Assembly: GCF_014192745.1 (NCBI RefSeq) | Contig: NZ_JACHYJ010000011.1 | Location: 1-64,000 of the forward strand | Origin: Luteimonas sp. RC10 | Lineage (GTDB): Bacteria; Pseudomonadota; Gammaproteobacteria; Xanthomonadales; Xanthomonadaceae | Direction: 5' to 3' | Length of the DNA stretch: 64,000 bases | Shown here: one piece after another, positions 39,051 to 49,470 of the stretch | Layout of the letters: each line of letters starts with the position of its first letter | Numbering within the stretch: the first letter of the stretch is position 1 | Position numbers and translations under genes: made by a program | Notes under the pieces: generated by a model | The model's input: the letters and a program-made list of their open reading frames with translations, nothing else | Databases searched by the model: none | What the model was told of the DNA's origin: nothing

Positions 39051-39575
39051 TCAGCGCTTGCGCGCGCCGCGACCGGGCGGGAGGGTCTCTCCGCCGAGCA
39101 GCGGCAGTTGCGCATCGGCCGGCAGGTCGCGTTCGAGCCGGTCGAGTTCCTCACGGAAATCGGCCACGTCCTCGAACGCCCGGTAGACCGAGGCGAAACG
39201 CACGAAGCCGACATGGTCGAGCTTGCGCAGTTCGGCGATGACGAATTCACCGACCCGTCGCGACGACACCTCGCGCTCGGCGGTCATGCGCAACTGGTGC
39301 ACCACCGCCCGCACCGTGGCCTCGATCTGCTCCTCCGAAACGGGCCGCTTGTGCAGCGCGCGATCCATGCTCAGGCGCAACTTGCGCGCATCGAACGGCT
39401 CGCGCCGGCCGTCGCCCTTGATGATCGCCGGCAGCTTGAGCTCGATCGTCTCGAGCGTGCTGAACCGCTCGCCGCAGGCCTCGCACTCGCGACGCCGACG
39501 GATTGTCGCGCCGTCCTCGGACGCACGCGAATCGATCACCCGGGTGTCGATGTGCTGGCAGAAGGGGCAGTGCAT
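39051..39575 (-). CDS. nrdR: Transcriptional repressor NrdR
   Basis: ATP-cone regulator of ribonucleotide reductase genes. The 174 residues start with a zinc ribbon MHCPFC...CEAC (Cys 3, 6, 31, 34), followed by an ATP-cone domain (about 48-140, with [20 protein letters not shown] sequence). The Arg-rich linker [11 protein letters not shown] is typical. The ATG at 39575 begins the zinc ribbon; the frame extends upstream in the shadow of the next gene. It follows a small unknown gene by 4 bases; the usual upstream neighbour glyA is one gene further away. Confidence 0.95.
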   Translation of the reverse strand: MHCPFCQHIDTRVIDSRASEDGATIRRRRECEACGERFSTLETIELKLPAIIKGDGRREPFDARKLRLSMDRALHKRPVSEEQIEATVRAVVHQLRMTAEREVSSRRVGEFVIAELRKLDHVGFVRFASVYRAFEDVADFREELDRLERDLPADAQLPLLGGETLPPGRGARKR

Positions 39576-39579
39576 GGCG

Positions 39580-39975
39580 CTAGACCAGCCCTGAGGCGCT
39601 GACAGCAGCCTTTTTATCGACCATCCAAGCCGCATCTCGCGCAGCCTGGAACTCTCCCTCATTGATCGCTCTAGTCAGCGCTTCGCAGTCATCTGTGGCT
39701 TCGGGCAAAAATGCCGACACGTAAAAGCTGAGCTTGGGCGCGCTTGCCTTCTCCAGCATCATGTTTGCCCGTTCGGTGTTGCCCGCCTCAAGCAAGCTCA
39801 GGTGGCGCGTCATCGCGTCGGTCAGCTCGACAATCCGCTCGAGCCGAGCAAGCTTGAATGCGCGCGATGTCTCGACCCGCTGATGCTTGTTGTTCAAGCG
39901 GGTCACCCACAACGACACCAGGCCGCCGAACAATGCGCCCCACGCGCCACCAACAATGGCTTGCGTGAGGCTCAT
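39580..39975 (-). CDS. Hypothetical small membrane-anchored protein between glyA and nrdR
   Basis: 131 residues of no family I recognise. One N-terminal membrane helix (about 5-26, [20 protein letters not shown]) is followed by a cytosolic, mainly helical part ([36 protein letters not shown]). Its DNA is less GC-rich than that of the flanking genes and uses codons such as TTG, AAA, GAA and ATC/AAT more evenly, which suggests a recent arrival. It is nevertheless fitted exactly: its ATG begins one base after the glyA stop (TGACATG) and its stop is 4 bases before nrdR, so it is probably translated with them. Confidence 0.75.
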   Translation of the reverse strand: MSLTQAIVGGAWGALFGGLVSLWVTRLNNKHQRVETSRAFKLARLERIVELTDAMTRHLSLLEAGNTERANMMLEKASAPKLSFYVSAFLPEATDDCEALTRAINEGEFQAARDAAWMVDKKAAVSASGLV

Positions 39976-39976
39976 G

Positions 39977-41245
39977 TCAGCCGTAGACCGGGTACTTGGC
40001 GCACTGCGCGGCGACCTTCTCGCGCACCGCGGCGATGACAGTGTCGTCGGCCGGTGCGTCGAGCACGTCGCAGATCCAGTGGGCCAGGTCGGTGCAGTCG
40101 GCCTCGGTGTAGCCGCGCGTGGTCACCGCCGGCGTGCCCAGGCGCAGGCCCGAGGTCACGAACGGCTTGCGCGGGTCGTTGGGCACGGAGTTCTTGTTGA
40201 CCGTGATGTGGGCGCGGCCCAGGGCTTCTTCGGCCTCCTTGCCACTGACGTCCTTGCCGATCATGTCGACGAGCATCAGGTGGTTCTCGGTGCCGCCGGA
40301 GACGATCTTGTAGCCGCGCTCGATGATCACCTTCGCCATCGCCTGCGCGTTCTTCACCACCTGCTGCTGGTAGGTCTTGAACGCCGGATCCAGCGCCTCC
40401 TTGAACGCGACCCCCTTGGCGGCGATCACGTGCATCAGCGGACCGCCCTGGATGCCGGGGAACACGATCGACTGCAGCTTCTTGGTCATGTCGTCGAACG
40501 CGTCGCCGGCGCCTTCGCGGCTGGCGACGATGATGCCGCCGCGCGGACCGCGCAGCGTCTTGTGCGTGGTCGAGGTCACGACATGTGCATGCGGGAGCGG
40601 GCTCGGGTAGACCCCGGCTGCGACCAGGCCCGCGACATGGGCCATGTCGACGAACAGCAGCGCGCCGACCTTGTCGGCGATCGCGCGGAAGCGCGCCCAG
40701 TCGATCTTCTGCGAATACGCCGAGAACCCGGCGACGACCATCTTGGGCTTGTGCTCGAGCGCGAGCCGCTCGACCTCGTCGTAGTCGATCAGCCCGGCAT
40801 CGTCGACGCCGTACTGCACCGCGTCGAACAGCTTGCCCGAGGCATTGACCTTGGCGCCGTGGGTCAGATGGCCGCCGTGCGCCAGGCTCATGCCCAGGAT
40901 CTTGTCGCCGGGCTGCAGCAGCGCGAAGTAGACCGCCTGGTTGGCCTGCGAGCCCGAATGCGGCTGCACGTTGGCATAGTCGGCATCGAACAACTGCTTG
41001 AGCCGATCGATCGCCAGCTGCTCGGCGACGTCGACGTACTCGCAGCCGCCGTAGTAGCGCTTGCCCGGATAGCCCTCGGCGTACTTGTTGGTCAGCTGGC
41101 TGCCCTGGGCGGCCATGACCAGCGCGCTGCAGTAGTTCTCCGATGCGATCAGCTCGACGTGATCCTCCTGCCGGCGGACCTCCGCGGCGATGGCCTGGGC
41201 GAGTTCGGGATCGAAGCTGTCGAGACGGGCGTCGCGCGGGAACAT
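39977..41245 (-). CDS. glyA: Serine hydroxymethyltransferase
   Basis: PLP enzyme that converts serine and tetrahydrofolate to glycine and methylene-tetrahydrofolate. The 422 residues contain [45 protein letters not shown] with the PLP lysine (near 230), and a normal C terminus. The ATG at 41245 gives [19 protein letters not shown] box lies 32 bases upstream. It heads the run glyA, unknown gene, nrdR, ribD. Confidence 0.97.
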   Translation of the reverse strand: MFPRDARLDSFDPELAQAIAAEVRRQEDHVELIASENYCSALVMAAQGSQLTNKYAEGYPGKRYYGGCEYVDVAEQLAIDRLKQLFDADYANVQPHSGSQANQAVYFALLQPGDKILGMSLAHGGHLTHGAKVNASGKLFDAVQYGVDDAGLIDYDEVERLALEHKPKMVVAGFSAYSQKIDWARFRAIADKVGALLFVDMAHVAGLVAAGVYPSPLPHAHVVTSTTHKTLRGPRGGIIVASREGAGDAFDDMTKKLQSIVFPGIQGGPLMHVIAAKGVAFKEALDPAFKTYQQQVVKNAQAMAKVIIERGYKIVSGGTENHLMLVDMIGKDVSGKEAEEALGRAHITVNKNSVPNDPRKPFVTSGLRLGTPAVTTRGYTEADCTDLAHWICDVLDAPADDTVIAAVREKVAAQCAKYPVYG

Positions 41246-41276
41246 CGAGGACTCCAGGGATCGGGCGTGGCCGGCC

Positions 41277-41282
41277 ATTGTA
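41277..41282 (-). promoter_or_regulatory. Candidate -10 box for glyA
   Basis: TACAAT on the - strand, 31 bases before the glyA ATG. The -35 region is GC-rich and has no clear hexamer. Confidence 0.45.
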
Positions 41283-41471
41283 GCCGTCCGCGCGCGCCGC
41301 AGCCCGGCCCGCCGCCCGGCCCCGGCCCTGCAGTCGTCTTGCACGCCGTCGTCGGGCACGCCCGGCGGGGTGCGAGCGCGTACCGAGTTCTCAGATCGGA
41401 GCCGCTCCCCGCACGGGCACGACGGTGGTCTCGACGCTGGCCGCCGCGGACGCGCCCCTTGGGATGCGGGC

Positions 41472-41477
41472 TATAAT
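41472..41477 (+). promoter_or_regulatory. Candidate -10 box for ettA
   Basis: TATAAT, a perfect consensus, 71 bases before the ettA ATG. No convincing -35 is present at the expected distance. The rest of the 300-base divergent region between glyA and ettA shows no gene. Confidence 0.55.
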
Positions 41478-41548
41478 CGCGGGCATTCTTCTCCCGCCTG
41501 ACGCCGCCCGACCGGGCCCCGGCGCGGGCAGGCGCAACCGGAGCCCCC

Positions 41549-43213
<1,665 letters not shown>

Positions 43214-43219
43214 CCTGTG

Positions 43220-43242
43220 GGGACCCGCGCACCGCGGGTCCC
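43220..43242 (+). terminator. Strong hairpin directly after ettA
   Basis: GGGACCCGCG (43220-43229) and CGCGGGTCCC (43233-43242) form a perfect 10-bp stem with a 3-base loop, 6 bases past the ettA stop and 9 bases before the next ATG. No T run follows, so it may protect the ettA RNA end or limit ribosome access to the next gene. Confidence 0.5.
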
Positions 43243-43251
43243 GATCCGGCC

Positions 43252-43824
43252 ATGACGCCGCCCCATCGCATCCACATCTTCGGCGCGTCCGGCAGCGGGA
43301 CCACCACGCTGGGCGCCGCACTGGCCGCACGCCTTGCGCTGCCGCACGTGGATGTCGACGAGGTCTACTGGAAGCCGACCGACCCGCCTTATACCGAGAA
43401 GGCGACGCCAGACGAGCTCATCGCGGCGATCGAACAACGTCTGGCCGGTCATGACGGATGGATCCTGACCGGTTCGCTGGTGAGCTGGGGAAGCAGTCTC
43501 GTCGCGCGATGCACATTGGCCGTTTTCCTCTCGCTCGACGACACCGAGCGCATGCATCGCCTCCTCGCCCGCGAACGGACCCGCTACGGCGACCGCATCG
43601 CACCTGGCGGCGATATGGTCGACCACCATCGCGCCTTCATGGACTGGGCCGCCCAGTACGAGACGGGCGGCCCGGAGATCCGCAGCCGGGCGATGCACGA
43701 CCGCTGGCGGCAAACCCTGCACTGCCCGGTCATGACGCTCGACAGCCGGCAGTCGCCCCAGGCGCTGGCCGATGCGATCATCGCCCGACTCCCAAAACCG
43801 GGGTCAGAATCGATTTTTCCCTGA
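43252..43824 (+). CDS. Adenylate-kinase-like P-loop protein
   Basis: A small P-loop nucleotide kinase-like protein of 190 residues. The loop reads HIFGASGSGTTTLG (residues 7-20): the usual lysine of GxxGxGK(S/T) is replaced by Thr. This variant also occurs in proteins annotated as adenylate kinases of unknown substrate. A DVDEVYW segment, LSLDDTERMHRLLARERTRYG and a DHHRAFMDW segment follow. The ATG at 43252 starts the fold; the frame upstream overlaps the ettA stop. The last nine residues, KPGSESIFP, are encoded by a REP-like repeat arm, so the original C terminus has probably been replaced. Confidence 0.75.
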   Translation: MTPPHRIHIFGASGSGTTTLGAALAARLALPHVDVDEVYWKPTDPPYTEKATPDELIAAIEQRLAGHDGWILTGSLVSWGSSLVARCTLAVFLSLDDTERMHRLLARERTRYGDRIAPGGDMVDHHRAFMDWAAQYETGGPEIRSRAMHDRWRQTLHCPVMTLDSRQSPQALADAIIARLPKPGSESIFP

Positions 43825-43885
43825 CCCCGTCCCCACACGCCCATCGGCGCACACTGCCATGAAATTCGACTCTGACCCCGGTTTT
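43795..43885. repeat. REP-like inverted pair between the kinase-like gene and map
   Basis: AAAACCGGGGTCAGAATCGA (from 43795) and, inverted, TCGACTCTGACCCCGGTTTT (43866-43885) frame a 91-base element. An extra half-site CCTGACCCCGTCCCCA lies inside (near 43820). It is the same family as 157-199 and 63975-64000. The left arm carries the last codons and stop of the kinase-like gene and the right arm ends two bases before the map ATG. Confidence 0.8.
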
Positions 43886-43887
43886 CC

Positions 43888-44625
43888 ATGACGATCCAGA
43901 CGCCTGATGAGCTCGAAGGCCTGCGGCGCACAGGTGCGTTGGTCGCCGGCATCCTGTCCACGATGCGGGATCAGGCGATCGCGGGCGTCACGCCGCGCGC
44001 GCTCGATGCGGTCGGCGCCCAGATGCTGCGCGCCGCCGGCGCGCAGTCGGCGCCGGTGCTGACCTACGGCTTTCCGGCGGCGACCTGCATCAGCGTCAAT
44101 CGGGTGGTCGCACACGGCATCCCGAGCGAAACGCCGCTGTGCGACGGCGACCTGGTCAACATCGATGTCTCGGCCGAGCTCGATGGCTTCTTCGCCGACA
44201 CCGGGGCGAGCTTCGTCGTCGGCGCCGCCAGTGCGGCCCAGCAACGTCTGCTCGATGCGGCCCGCGAGGCGCGCGATGTGGCGATCGCCCAGTTGCGTGC
44301 GGGCGGACTGATCAACAGTATCGGCCGGACCATCGAGATGGTCGCCGCGCGTCGCGGCTTCCGGGTCATCCGCGACCTGCAGAGCCACGGCGTCGGACGC
44401 GCGCTGCACGAGGAACCGGGCTCGATTCCGGGCTACTACGACCGACGCGACACCCGCCGACTGCACGCCGGCATGGTGATCACCGTCGAGCCGTTCCTGG
44501 CCACGCACAGCACCCGCACCGATGCGCTCGACGACGGCTGGTCGCTGGTCTGCCCGAAGGGCGTCGGCGCGCAGTTCGAGCACACGGTCGTGGTCACCCA
44601 CGACGCCCCGATCATCGTCACCTGA
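43888..44625 (+). CDS. map: Methionine aminopeptidase, type I
   Basis: Metalloprotease that removes N-terminal Met. The 245 residues include the metal ligands in [19 protein letters not shown] (two Asp), a His in [14 protein letters not shown], Glu in ITVEPFL and Glu in QFEHTVVV. The start ATG at 43888 gives the typical [16 protein letters not shown]. The bases before it are a REP arm (CCCCGGTTTTCC), so no Shine-Dalgarno sequence is visible. It is not near rpsB-tsf, the site of the main map in many relatives, so it may be a second copy. pyrF follows after 8 bases. Confidence 0.92.
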   Translation: MTIQTPDELEGLRRTGALVAGILSTMRDQAIAGVTPRALDAVGAQMLRAAGAQSAPVLTYGFPAATCISVNRVVAHGIPSETPLCDGDLVNIDVSAELDGFFADTGASFVVGAASAAQQRLLDAAREARDVAIAQLRAGGLINSIGRTIEMVAARRGFRVIRDLQSHGVGRALHEEPGSIPGYYDRRDTRRLHAGMVITVEPFLATHSTRTDALDDGWSLVCPKGVGAQFEHTVVVTHDAPIIVT

Positions 44626-44633
44626 GGACCGCC

Positions 44634-45464
44634 ATGCCCCGCTCCTTCATGCAGGCGCTGCGCGCGCGCTGGCAGACCGCCGAGACCCTGGTCTGCGTGG
44701 GGCTCGACCCCGAACCCACGAAGTTTCCCGCACGGTTCTCCAGCGATCCGGACGCGGTGTTCGCCTTCTGTCGCGACATCGCCGATGCGACGGCGGAGTT
44801 CGCCTGCGCGTTCAAACCGCAGATCGCGCACTTCGCCGCGCTCGGCGCCGAGGACGCGCTGCAGCGGCTGATCGCGCATCTGCATGCCGAGCATCCGGAC
44901 GTGCCGGTGATCCTCGATGCCAAGCGTGGCGACATCGGCAGCACCGCCCAGCATTACGTGGGCGAGGCCTTCGGGCGCTACGCCGCCGATGCGGTCACGG
45001 TGAATCCGTATCTGGGGCGCGACTCGGTGCAGCCGTTTCTCGATCGCGAAGACAAGGGGGTGGTGATCCTGTGCCGCACCTCCAATCCGGGCGCCACCGA
45101 CCTGCAGGACCTGCCGGTCGCGCACGGCGGCGCCACGCGTCCGCTGTATCAGCACGTCGCCGAGACCATCGCGCGCGACTGGAATGCGCATGGCAACTGC
45201 GCCCTGGTCGTTGGCGCGACCTGGCCGGCGCAATTGCGCGAGGTCCGGGCGATCGTCGGCGACCTGCCGTTCCTGGTGCCCGGCGTCGGCGCACAGGGCG
45301 GCGATGTCGAGGCGGTCGTGACCCACGCCAGGACCGCCGACGGCACCGGGCTGATGGTCAGCTCCTCGCGCGCGATCCTCTACGCGTCGAGCGGCGACGA
45401 CTACGCCGAGGCCGCGGCGCGGAGCGCGCGTCAGTTGCGCGACCAGATCCGCAGCGTCCGCTGA
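44634..45464 (+). CDS. pyrF: Orotidine 5'-phosphate decarboxylase (class 2)
   Basis: Last step of UMP synthesis. The 276 residues match the longer class 2 Pyr[12 protein letters not shown] near the N terminus, the FKPQIAHF segment, catalytic [14 protein letters not shown], and the phosphate site [10 protein letters not shown]. The ATG at 44634 follows GAGGACC. Its stop is 10 bases from the convergent DUF3667 gene. Confidence 0.96.
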   Translation: MPRSFMQALRARWQTAETLVCVGLDPEPTKFPARFSSDPDAVFAFCRDIADATAEFACAFKPQIAHFAALGAEDALQRLIAHLHAEHPDVPVILDAKRGDIGSTAQHYVGEAFGRYAADAVTVNPYLGRDSVQPFLDREDKGVVILCRTSNPGATDLQDLPVAHGGATRPLYQHVAETIARDWNAHGNCALVVGATWPAQLREVRAIVGDLPFLVPGVGAQGGDVEAVVTHARTADGTGLMVSSSRAILYASSGDDYAEAAARSARQLRDQIRSVR

Positions 45465-45474
45465 TCGCGCGGCG

Positions 45475-46269
45475 TCAGCCCGCCGACACGACCAGGACCA
45501 CAGCGAGGACCACAAGACCGACCGCCACAGACGCACCGGCGACATACAGCGCAAGCCCGACCGCACCGCGCAACAGCGCGTTCCACCACGGCAGGCCGTC
45601 GAAACTGCGGATCAGGCTGTAGAGGAACCAGCCCAGCGCCAGTCGCGTCGCCCACAGTTCCGCGTGCGGGAACACCCCACGCAACGCGATGCCGATCGAC
45701 CAAAGCAGGAATGTCTGTGCGGTCAGGAATGCGGTGACCGTCAGCCACTCGGGATAGTTCAGCCGCGCGGCACGCCAGAACGCCAGCTTCAAGGCGGCCG
45801 CTTCGAGCGGCACCAGCAGCAGGGTCACGATGCTCAGATTCGCCGCCGCCCACGTGCCGAGCCCACGCAGCAGTGCCACTGCCCGTTCGGCGTTGTCGGG
45901 CGCGGCGGGTTGGGCACCGATGGCGGCCTGCGCGCCGGCATTGAAGTCGGCCATCGTGCCTGTCCCCGGCAACAGGCGGTTGAGCAGCACCACCAGCGCG
46001 GCCGTAGACACCAACAGCCACAGCGGCTTGGCGTACCCGGCGCGCCGGCCGGCCAGATAGTCACCAATCACCCTGCCGGGCCGCAGCAGCAGCCAGACCA
46101 GCGTGTGCACGATGCCGTGCTCGAGGCTGAAGACGTCCTGGCGCAGCGCGTCGCCGATGAAGCGCCAGTCGATGCGCTGCCCGTCCACCTTCCCGCATTG
46201 CGGACACACCGCGCCCATGTCCATGGATCGTGGCATCTGCGGCTGCCGATCCTCCTTCGCTTGCTGCAT
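45475..46269 (-). CDS. DUF3667-type integral membrane protein
   Basis: 264 residues: a cytosolic zinc-ribbon-like start with one CPQC pair (MGAVCPQCGKVDGQRI), then the conserved IGDALRQDVFSLEHGIVHTL segment typical of DUF3667 and about five membrane helices (near 80-100, 140-160, 180-205, 220-240, 245-264). Function of the family is unknown. The start is uncertain; ATG 46269 (MQQAKEDRQ) was taken over an open frame 19 codons longer, and an internal Met before GAVCPQC is also possible. It lies 75 bases downstream of pncB on the same strand. Confidence 0.75.
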   Translation of the reverse strand: MQQAKEDRQPQMPRSMDMGAVCPQCGKVDGQRIDWRFIGDALRQDVFSLEHGIVHTLVWLLLRPGRVIGDYLAGRRAGYAKPLWLLVSTAALVVLLNRLLPGTGTMADFNAGAQAAIGAQPAAPDNAERAVALLRGLGTWAAANLSIVTLLLVPLEAAALKLAFWRAARLNYPEWLTVTAFLTAQTFLLWSIGIALRGVFPHAELWATRLALGWFLYSLIRSFDGLPWWNALLRGAVGLALYVAGASVAVGLVVLAVVLVVSAG

Positions 46270-46344
46270 GCATCCCCCTGCGCTGCGTCGCGTGCGCGGA
46301 AGTATCGCATCCGGACAGGCCGGCAATGCGACCGGCGCGATCCG

Positions 46345-47529
46345 TCAGTCCAGCGTCTTGGCCACCCCGAACACCTGGCGCAGATAGCTCAGATAGCCGG
46401 GATCGTCGCACATGCTCTTGCCCGGCGAATCGCTGAGCTTGGCCACCGGCTGGCCGTTGCAGCGGACCATCTTGATAACGATGTTCAGCGGCGTCGGGCC
46501 GAGGTCGTTGGTCAGGTGCGTGCCCACCCCGAACGCGACCTGGCAGCGGCCGCGGAAGTGGTCGTGGAGCCGCATCACTTTGGCAAAATCCAGGCCGTCA
46601 CTGAAGACCAGGGTCTTGCTCGCCGGATCGACGCGGTTGTGCTGGAAATGCGCAAGCATGCGGTCGCCCCAGACGAACGGGTCGCCCGAATCGTGGCGCA
46701 CGCCGTCGAAAAGCTTGCAGAAGTACATGTCGAAATCGCGCAGGAACGCGTCCAGACCGACCACGTCCGACAGCGCGATGCCCAGGTCGCCGCGATACTC
46801 GTGCGCCCAGGCCTCGAGCGCCGCGACCTGCGAGTCGCGCAGCCGCGGCCCGAGCGCCTGGAACGCCTGCAGGTACTCGTGCGCCATCGTGCCCAGCGGC
46901 GTCATGCCGTAGCGGCGCGCGAAATCGACGTTGCTGGTGCCGACGAACTGCGCACCCAGTGCGTCGCGCAACAACGGCAGCATGTGGCCGTGCCACTGCC
47001 GCGAGTAGCGGCGCCGCGTGCCGTAGTCGGCGACCTTGCAATCGTCGAAGCCGGGCGTATCGCGCAACAGCGCAGCCTTCGCCTGCAACCGGCGCTCGCC
47101 CTCGGCGAAATCCGGCGCCGAGGTGTTGCGAAACCAGACCTCGTTGACGATCGCCAGCAGCGGCACTTCGAACAGGATCGTGTGCAGCCAGGGGCCACGG
47201 ATGTCGAGTTCGATCTCGCCCGGCACCGATGCCGACGGCCGCAACTCGATGTACTTGCGGTCGAGCCGGAACAGCCCGAGGAAGTCGGCGAAGTCGGGCT
47301 TGATGAAGCGCAGCCCGCGCACATAGGCCAGTTCGTCATCGGTGAAGCGCAGCGCGCACAGCGCGTCGATCTCCTGCTCGATCTGGTCCAGATAGCGCGC
47401 CAGGTCGATGCCCGGCGTCCTGCACTTGAACCGATACTCGACGTGCGCACCGGGGTGCTGGTGCAGCACCGCCTGCATCATCGTGAACTTGTACAGGTCG
47501 GTGTCGAGCAGGGACTGGATGATCGGCAT
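46345..47529 (-). CDS. pncB: Nicotinate phosphoribosyltransferase
   Basis: First step of NAD salvage from nicotinate. The 394 residues start with the family signature [19 protein letters not shown] and include [13 protein letters not shown], the autophosphorylated-His region [40 protein letters not shown] and the GVGTHLTND phosphate site. The ATG at 47529 has AGG GGAGG-like sequence upstream (CCTCCCC on +). No regulator is adjacent. Confidence 0.95.
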   Translation of the reverse strand: MPIIQSLLDTDLYKFTMMQAVLHQHPGAHVEYRFKCRTPGIDLARYLDQIEQEIDALCALRFTDDELAYVRGLRFIKPDFADFLGLFRLDRKYIELRPSASVPGEIELDIRGPWLHTILFEVPLLAIVNEVWFRNTSAPDFAEGERRLQAKAALLRDTPGFDDCKVADYGTRRRYSRQWHGHMLPLLRDALGAQFVGTSNVDFARRYGMTPLGTMAHEYLQAFQALGPRLRDSQVAALEAWAHEYRGDLGIALSDVVGLDAFLRDFDMYFCKLFDGVRHDSGDPFVWGDRMLAHFQHNRVDPASKTLVFSDGLDFAKVMRLHDHFRGRCQVAFGVGTHLTNDLGPTPLNIVIKMVRCNGQPVAKLSDSPGKSMCDDPGYLSYLRQVFGVAKTLD

Positions 47530-47626
47530 GGGGAGGTCCGCGAAAAGAGCCCGGCTAGCCTAGCGCGTGGGCCGTGGCGAAAGCGCCTGCACCGGTCACC
47601 TGTGGCAGAACGCTTCGACCCAGCGG

Positions 47627-48475
47627 CTACAGCCGGCGCAGCACGGCCAGCGGGAAGCGCAGCCAGATCGCCAGCCACACGCCGACCCGCTGCACGAGAC
47701 GCCGGCGCGGCGCCTCGAAGCGGCGGAAGTAGCGCCACAGGCCCCGGTGCTTGTGCCACTCGACGAACAGCGGCCGCGCGCGACTGGACACGCCGCGCAC
47801 GTGCAGCACCGCGACATCATTGGCCACCGCGACCGTGGCGCCCGCCTCGCGGGCACGACGGCACAGGTCGAGATCTTCGGCATGCAGCCGGTAGCCGGTG
47901 TCGAAGCCATCGATGCGGTCGAACAGCGTGCGCGGCAGCAGCATCAGCGCGCCCGACACCGCGGCCACGCGCTGCAGCGGCTGCGGCTCGCGCGGCAGCG
48001 AGAGATCGCGAGCAGAAGCGGTTCGCAGCATCGCGACGAAATCGGGATCCCGCCGCCGGGCGGCTGGATCGGCCACGCCGTCCTCGCCGAGCAGTTCGCT
48101 GCCCAGCAGACACTCACCATCGAGCGCGTCCGCATGCGCGCGGAGCCGCGTCAGCGTGTCCACCTCGACCAGGCAATCCGGATTGACGAAGGCAATCCAT
48201 GGCGCGTCGGCATCGCGCGCGCCCTGGTTGCACGCGACCGCGAAGCCGGGATTGTCGGGGTTGCCGATGAAGTGCACGCGTGGATCGAGCGAGGCGTGCC
48301 GCTGCACGATCGCCAAGGTCTCGTCGATCGAGCCGTTGTCGACGACGCGGATCTGCGCCACGCCATCGGCCTCGCGCAGACGACGCAGGCAGGCGTCGAT
48401 GGTGCTCGCGCTCTGGTGGGTGACGACGACCGCGACCACATCGGCCGCAGGCGCAAGGGGCGACGATGCAGTCAT
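47627..48475 (-). CDS. Family 2 glycosyltransferase (WbbL-like)
   Basis: A GT-A fold protein of 282 residues, with VVAVVVTHQSASTIDACL, VVDNGSIDETL, a NPDNPGFAVACNQGA segment, NPDCLVE (DXD-like) and the acceptor-site region GYRLHAEDLDLCRRARE. The C terminus is basic with an amphipathic hydrophobic stretch, suggesting membrane association. Similar proteins transfer rhamnose or other sugars to O-antigen or exopolysaccharide; the substrate is not predictable. It overlaps the next gene upstream (48472) by 4 bases. Confidence 0.85.
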   Translation of the reverse strand: MTASSPLAPAADVVAVVVTHQSASTIDACLRRLREADGVAQIRVVDNGSIDETLAIVQRHASLDPRVHFIGNPDNPGFAVACNQGARDADAPWIAFVNPDCLVEVDTLTRLRAHADALDGECLLGSELLGEDGVADPAARRRDPDFVAMLRTASARDLSLPREPQPLQRVAAVSGALMLLPRTLFDRIDGFDTGYRLHAEDLDLCRRAREAGATVAVANDVAVLHVRGVSSRARPLFVEWHKHRGLWRYFRRFEAPRRRLVQRVGVWLAIWLRFPLAVLRRL

Positions 48476-49449
48476 CGTGAGGGGGCGCCGTGCTCGGTTT
48501 GCGTGACCGATGCGTCACCGGGCAACGGCGTGTCGACCGGATCTCCGGACGCAGCAAGTTGGGCTGAAGTCACGTCATCGCCTGCAGGCCCATCGCCCAT
48601 GACAGCGAGATCGTGCGCGGCGAACAATCCCTGCTGGGTCGGTGCGTTTTCGAGCGCCGCATAGTGGCGCTGCAGCTGCGCGCGACAGACGTGCAGCGGG
48701 TCATTCATCAGATAGGTCGCCAGCCGCGCATGCCAGGCGGGCCAGCGGGCCGCGAGCGCATCCATGTCGCCCTCGCGCGGGCCGCCCTCGCCGCCGCGTG
48801 CGACGAACGCCGTCTCGCACAGCGCGTTGCGCCAGCCTAAACCGGCCATGCGCAGCGACAGGTCGATCAGCGCGGCGTACCAGGAGCCGTAACTCGCGGT
48901 ATCCAGCCCGCCGGCCTTGCGCCGGGCGTTGCCGCGCAGCAGCACCGCGTGGTCGATCGCGGCCGGCAGTTCGGGATGCAACGGCGGCAACTGCTGGCAG
49001 GCACGTGCGAGGCGCAGCGGATCGTCCGGCACCGGCGCGATCTCGCCGATGCGGGGCCATGAAGCGGCCTCGCCAGCATTGCACCAGGGCGTCGCGGTCG
49101 CGATCGAGGCATCGCGCGCGAAGCACGCAGCCAACTCGACCAGCCAGCCGGGCAGCGGCACGGCATCGGGCGCGAGCACGACGACATCGGCATCGCCGCA
49201 GGCGCGCAGCACGTCGTCCAGGTGCGCGACCTCGCCGACCCCGCGCTGACGGCAGGTGTAGTCGGCCTGCAACGGGGTGCTGGCCAGCCAGCGCTGCACG
49301 ATCTGCGCGCCGCGCGGCCCGATGCGCGCATCGTCGGCCAGCCACACCTGCGTGCCGGCAGGCGTGCCGGCGTCGAGCGCGGCCAGGCAGGCGTCGAGCG
49401 CATCGTCGTCGTGCCCGACCGGCAGCAACACCACCGGCAACGCCGTCAT
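48472..49449 (-). CDS. Glycosyltransferase-like protein (GT-A fold)
   Basis: 325 residues resembling a family 2 glycosyltransferase: VVLLPVGHDDDALDACLAAL, WLADDARIGPRG, VVVLAPDAVPLPGWL in place of a DXD, and an ENAPTQQGLFAAHDL region. Conserved Asp pairs at the donor site are only partly present, so the activity is uncertain. The last 45 residues are low complexity. It is 21 bases downstream of gspD and overlaps the WbbL-like gene, so both may be transcribed with the secretion genes. Confidence 0.7.
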   Translation of the reverse strand: MTALPVVLLPVGHDDDALDACLAALDAGTPAGTQVWLADDARIGPRGAQIVQRWLASTPLQADYTCRQRGVGEVAHLDDVLRACGDADVVVLAPDAVPLPGWLVELAACFARDASIATATPWCNAGEAASWPRIGEIAPVPDDPLRLARACQQLPPLHPELPAAIDHAVLLRGNARRKAGGLDTASYGSWYAALIDLSLRMAGLGWRNALCETAFVARGGEGGPREGDMDALAARWPAWHARLATYLMNDPLHVCRAQLQRHYAALENAPTQQGLFAAHDLAVMGDGPAGDDVTSAQLAASGDPVDTPLPGDASVTQTEHGAPSR

Positions 49450-49470
49450 CGGCGCGCGTCCCCCGTCATG

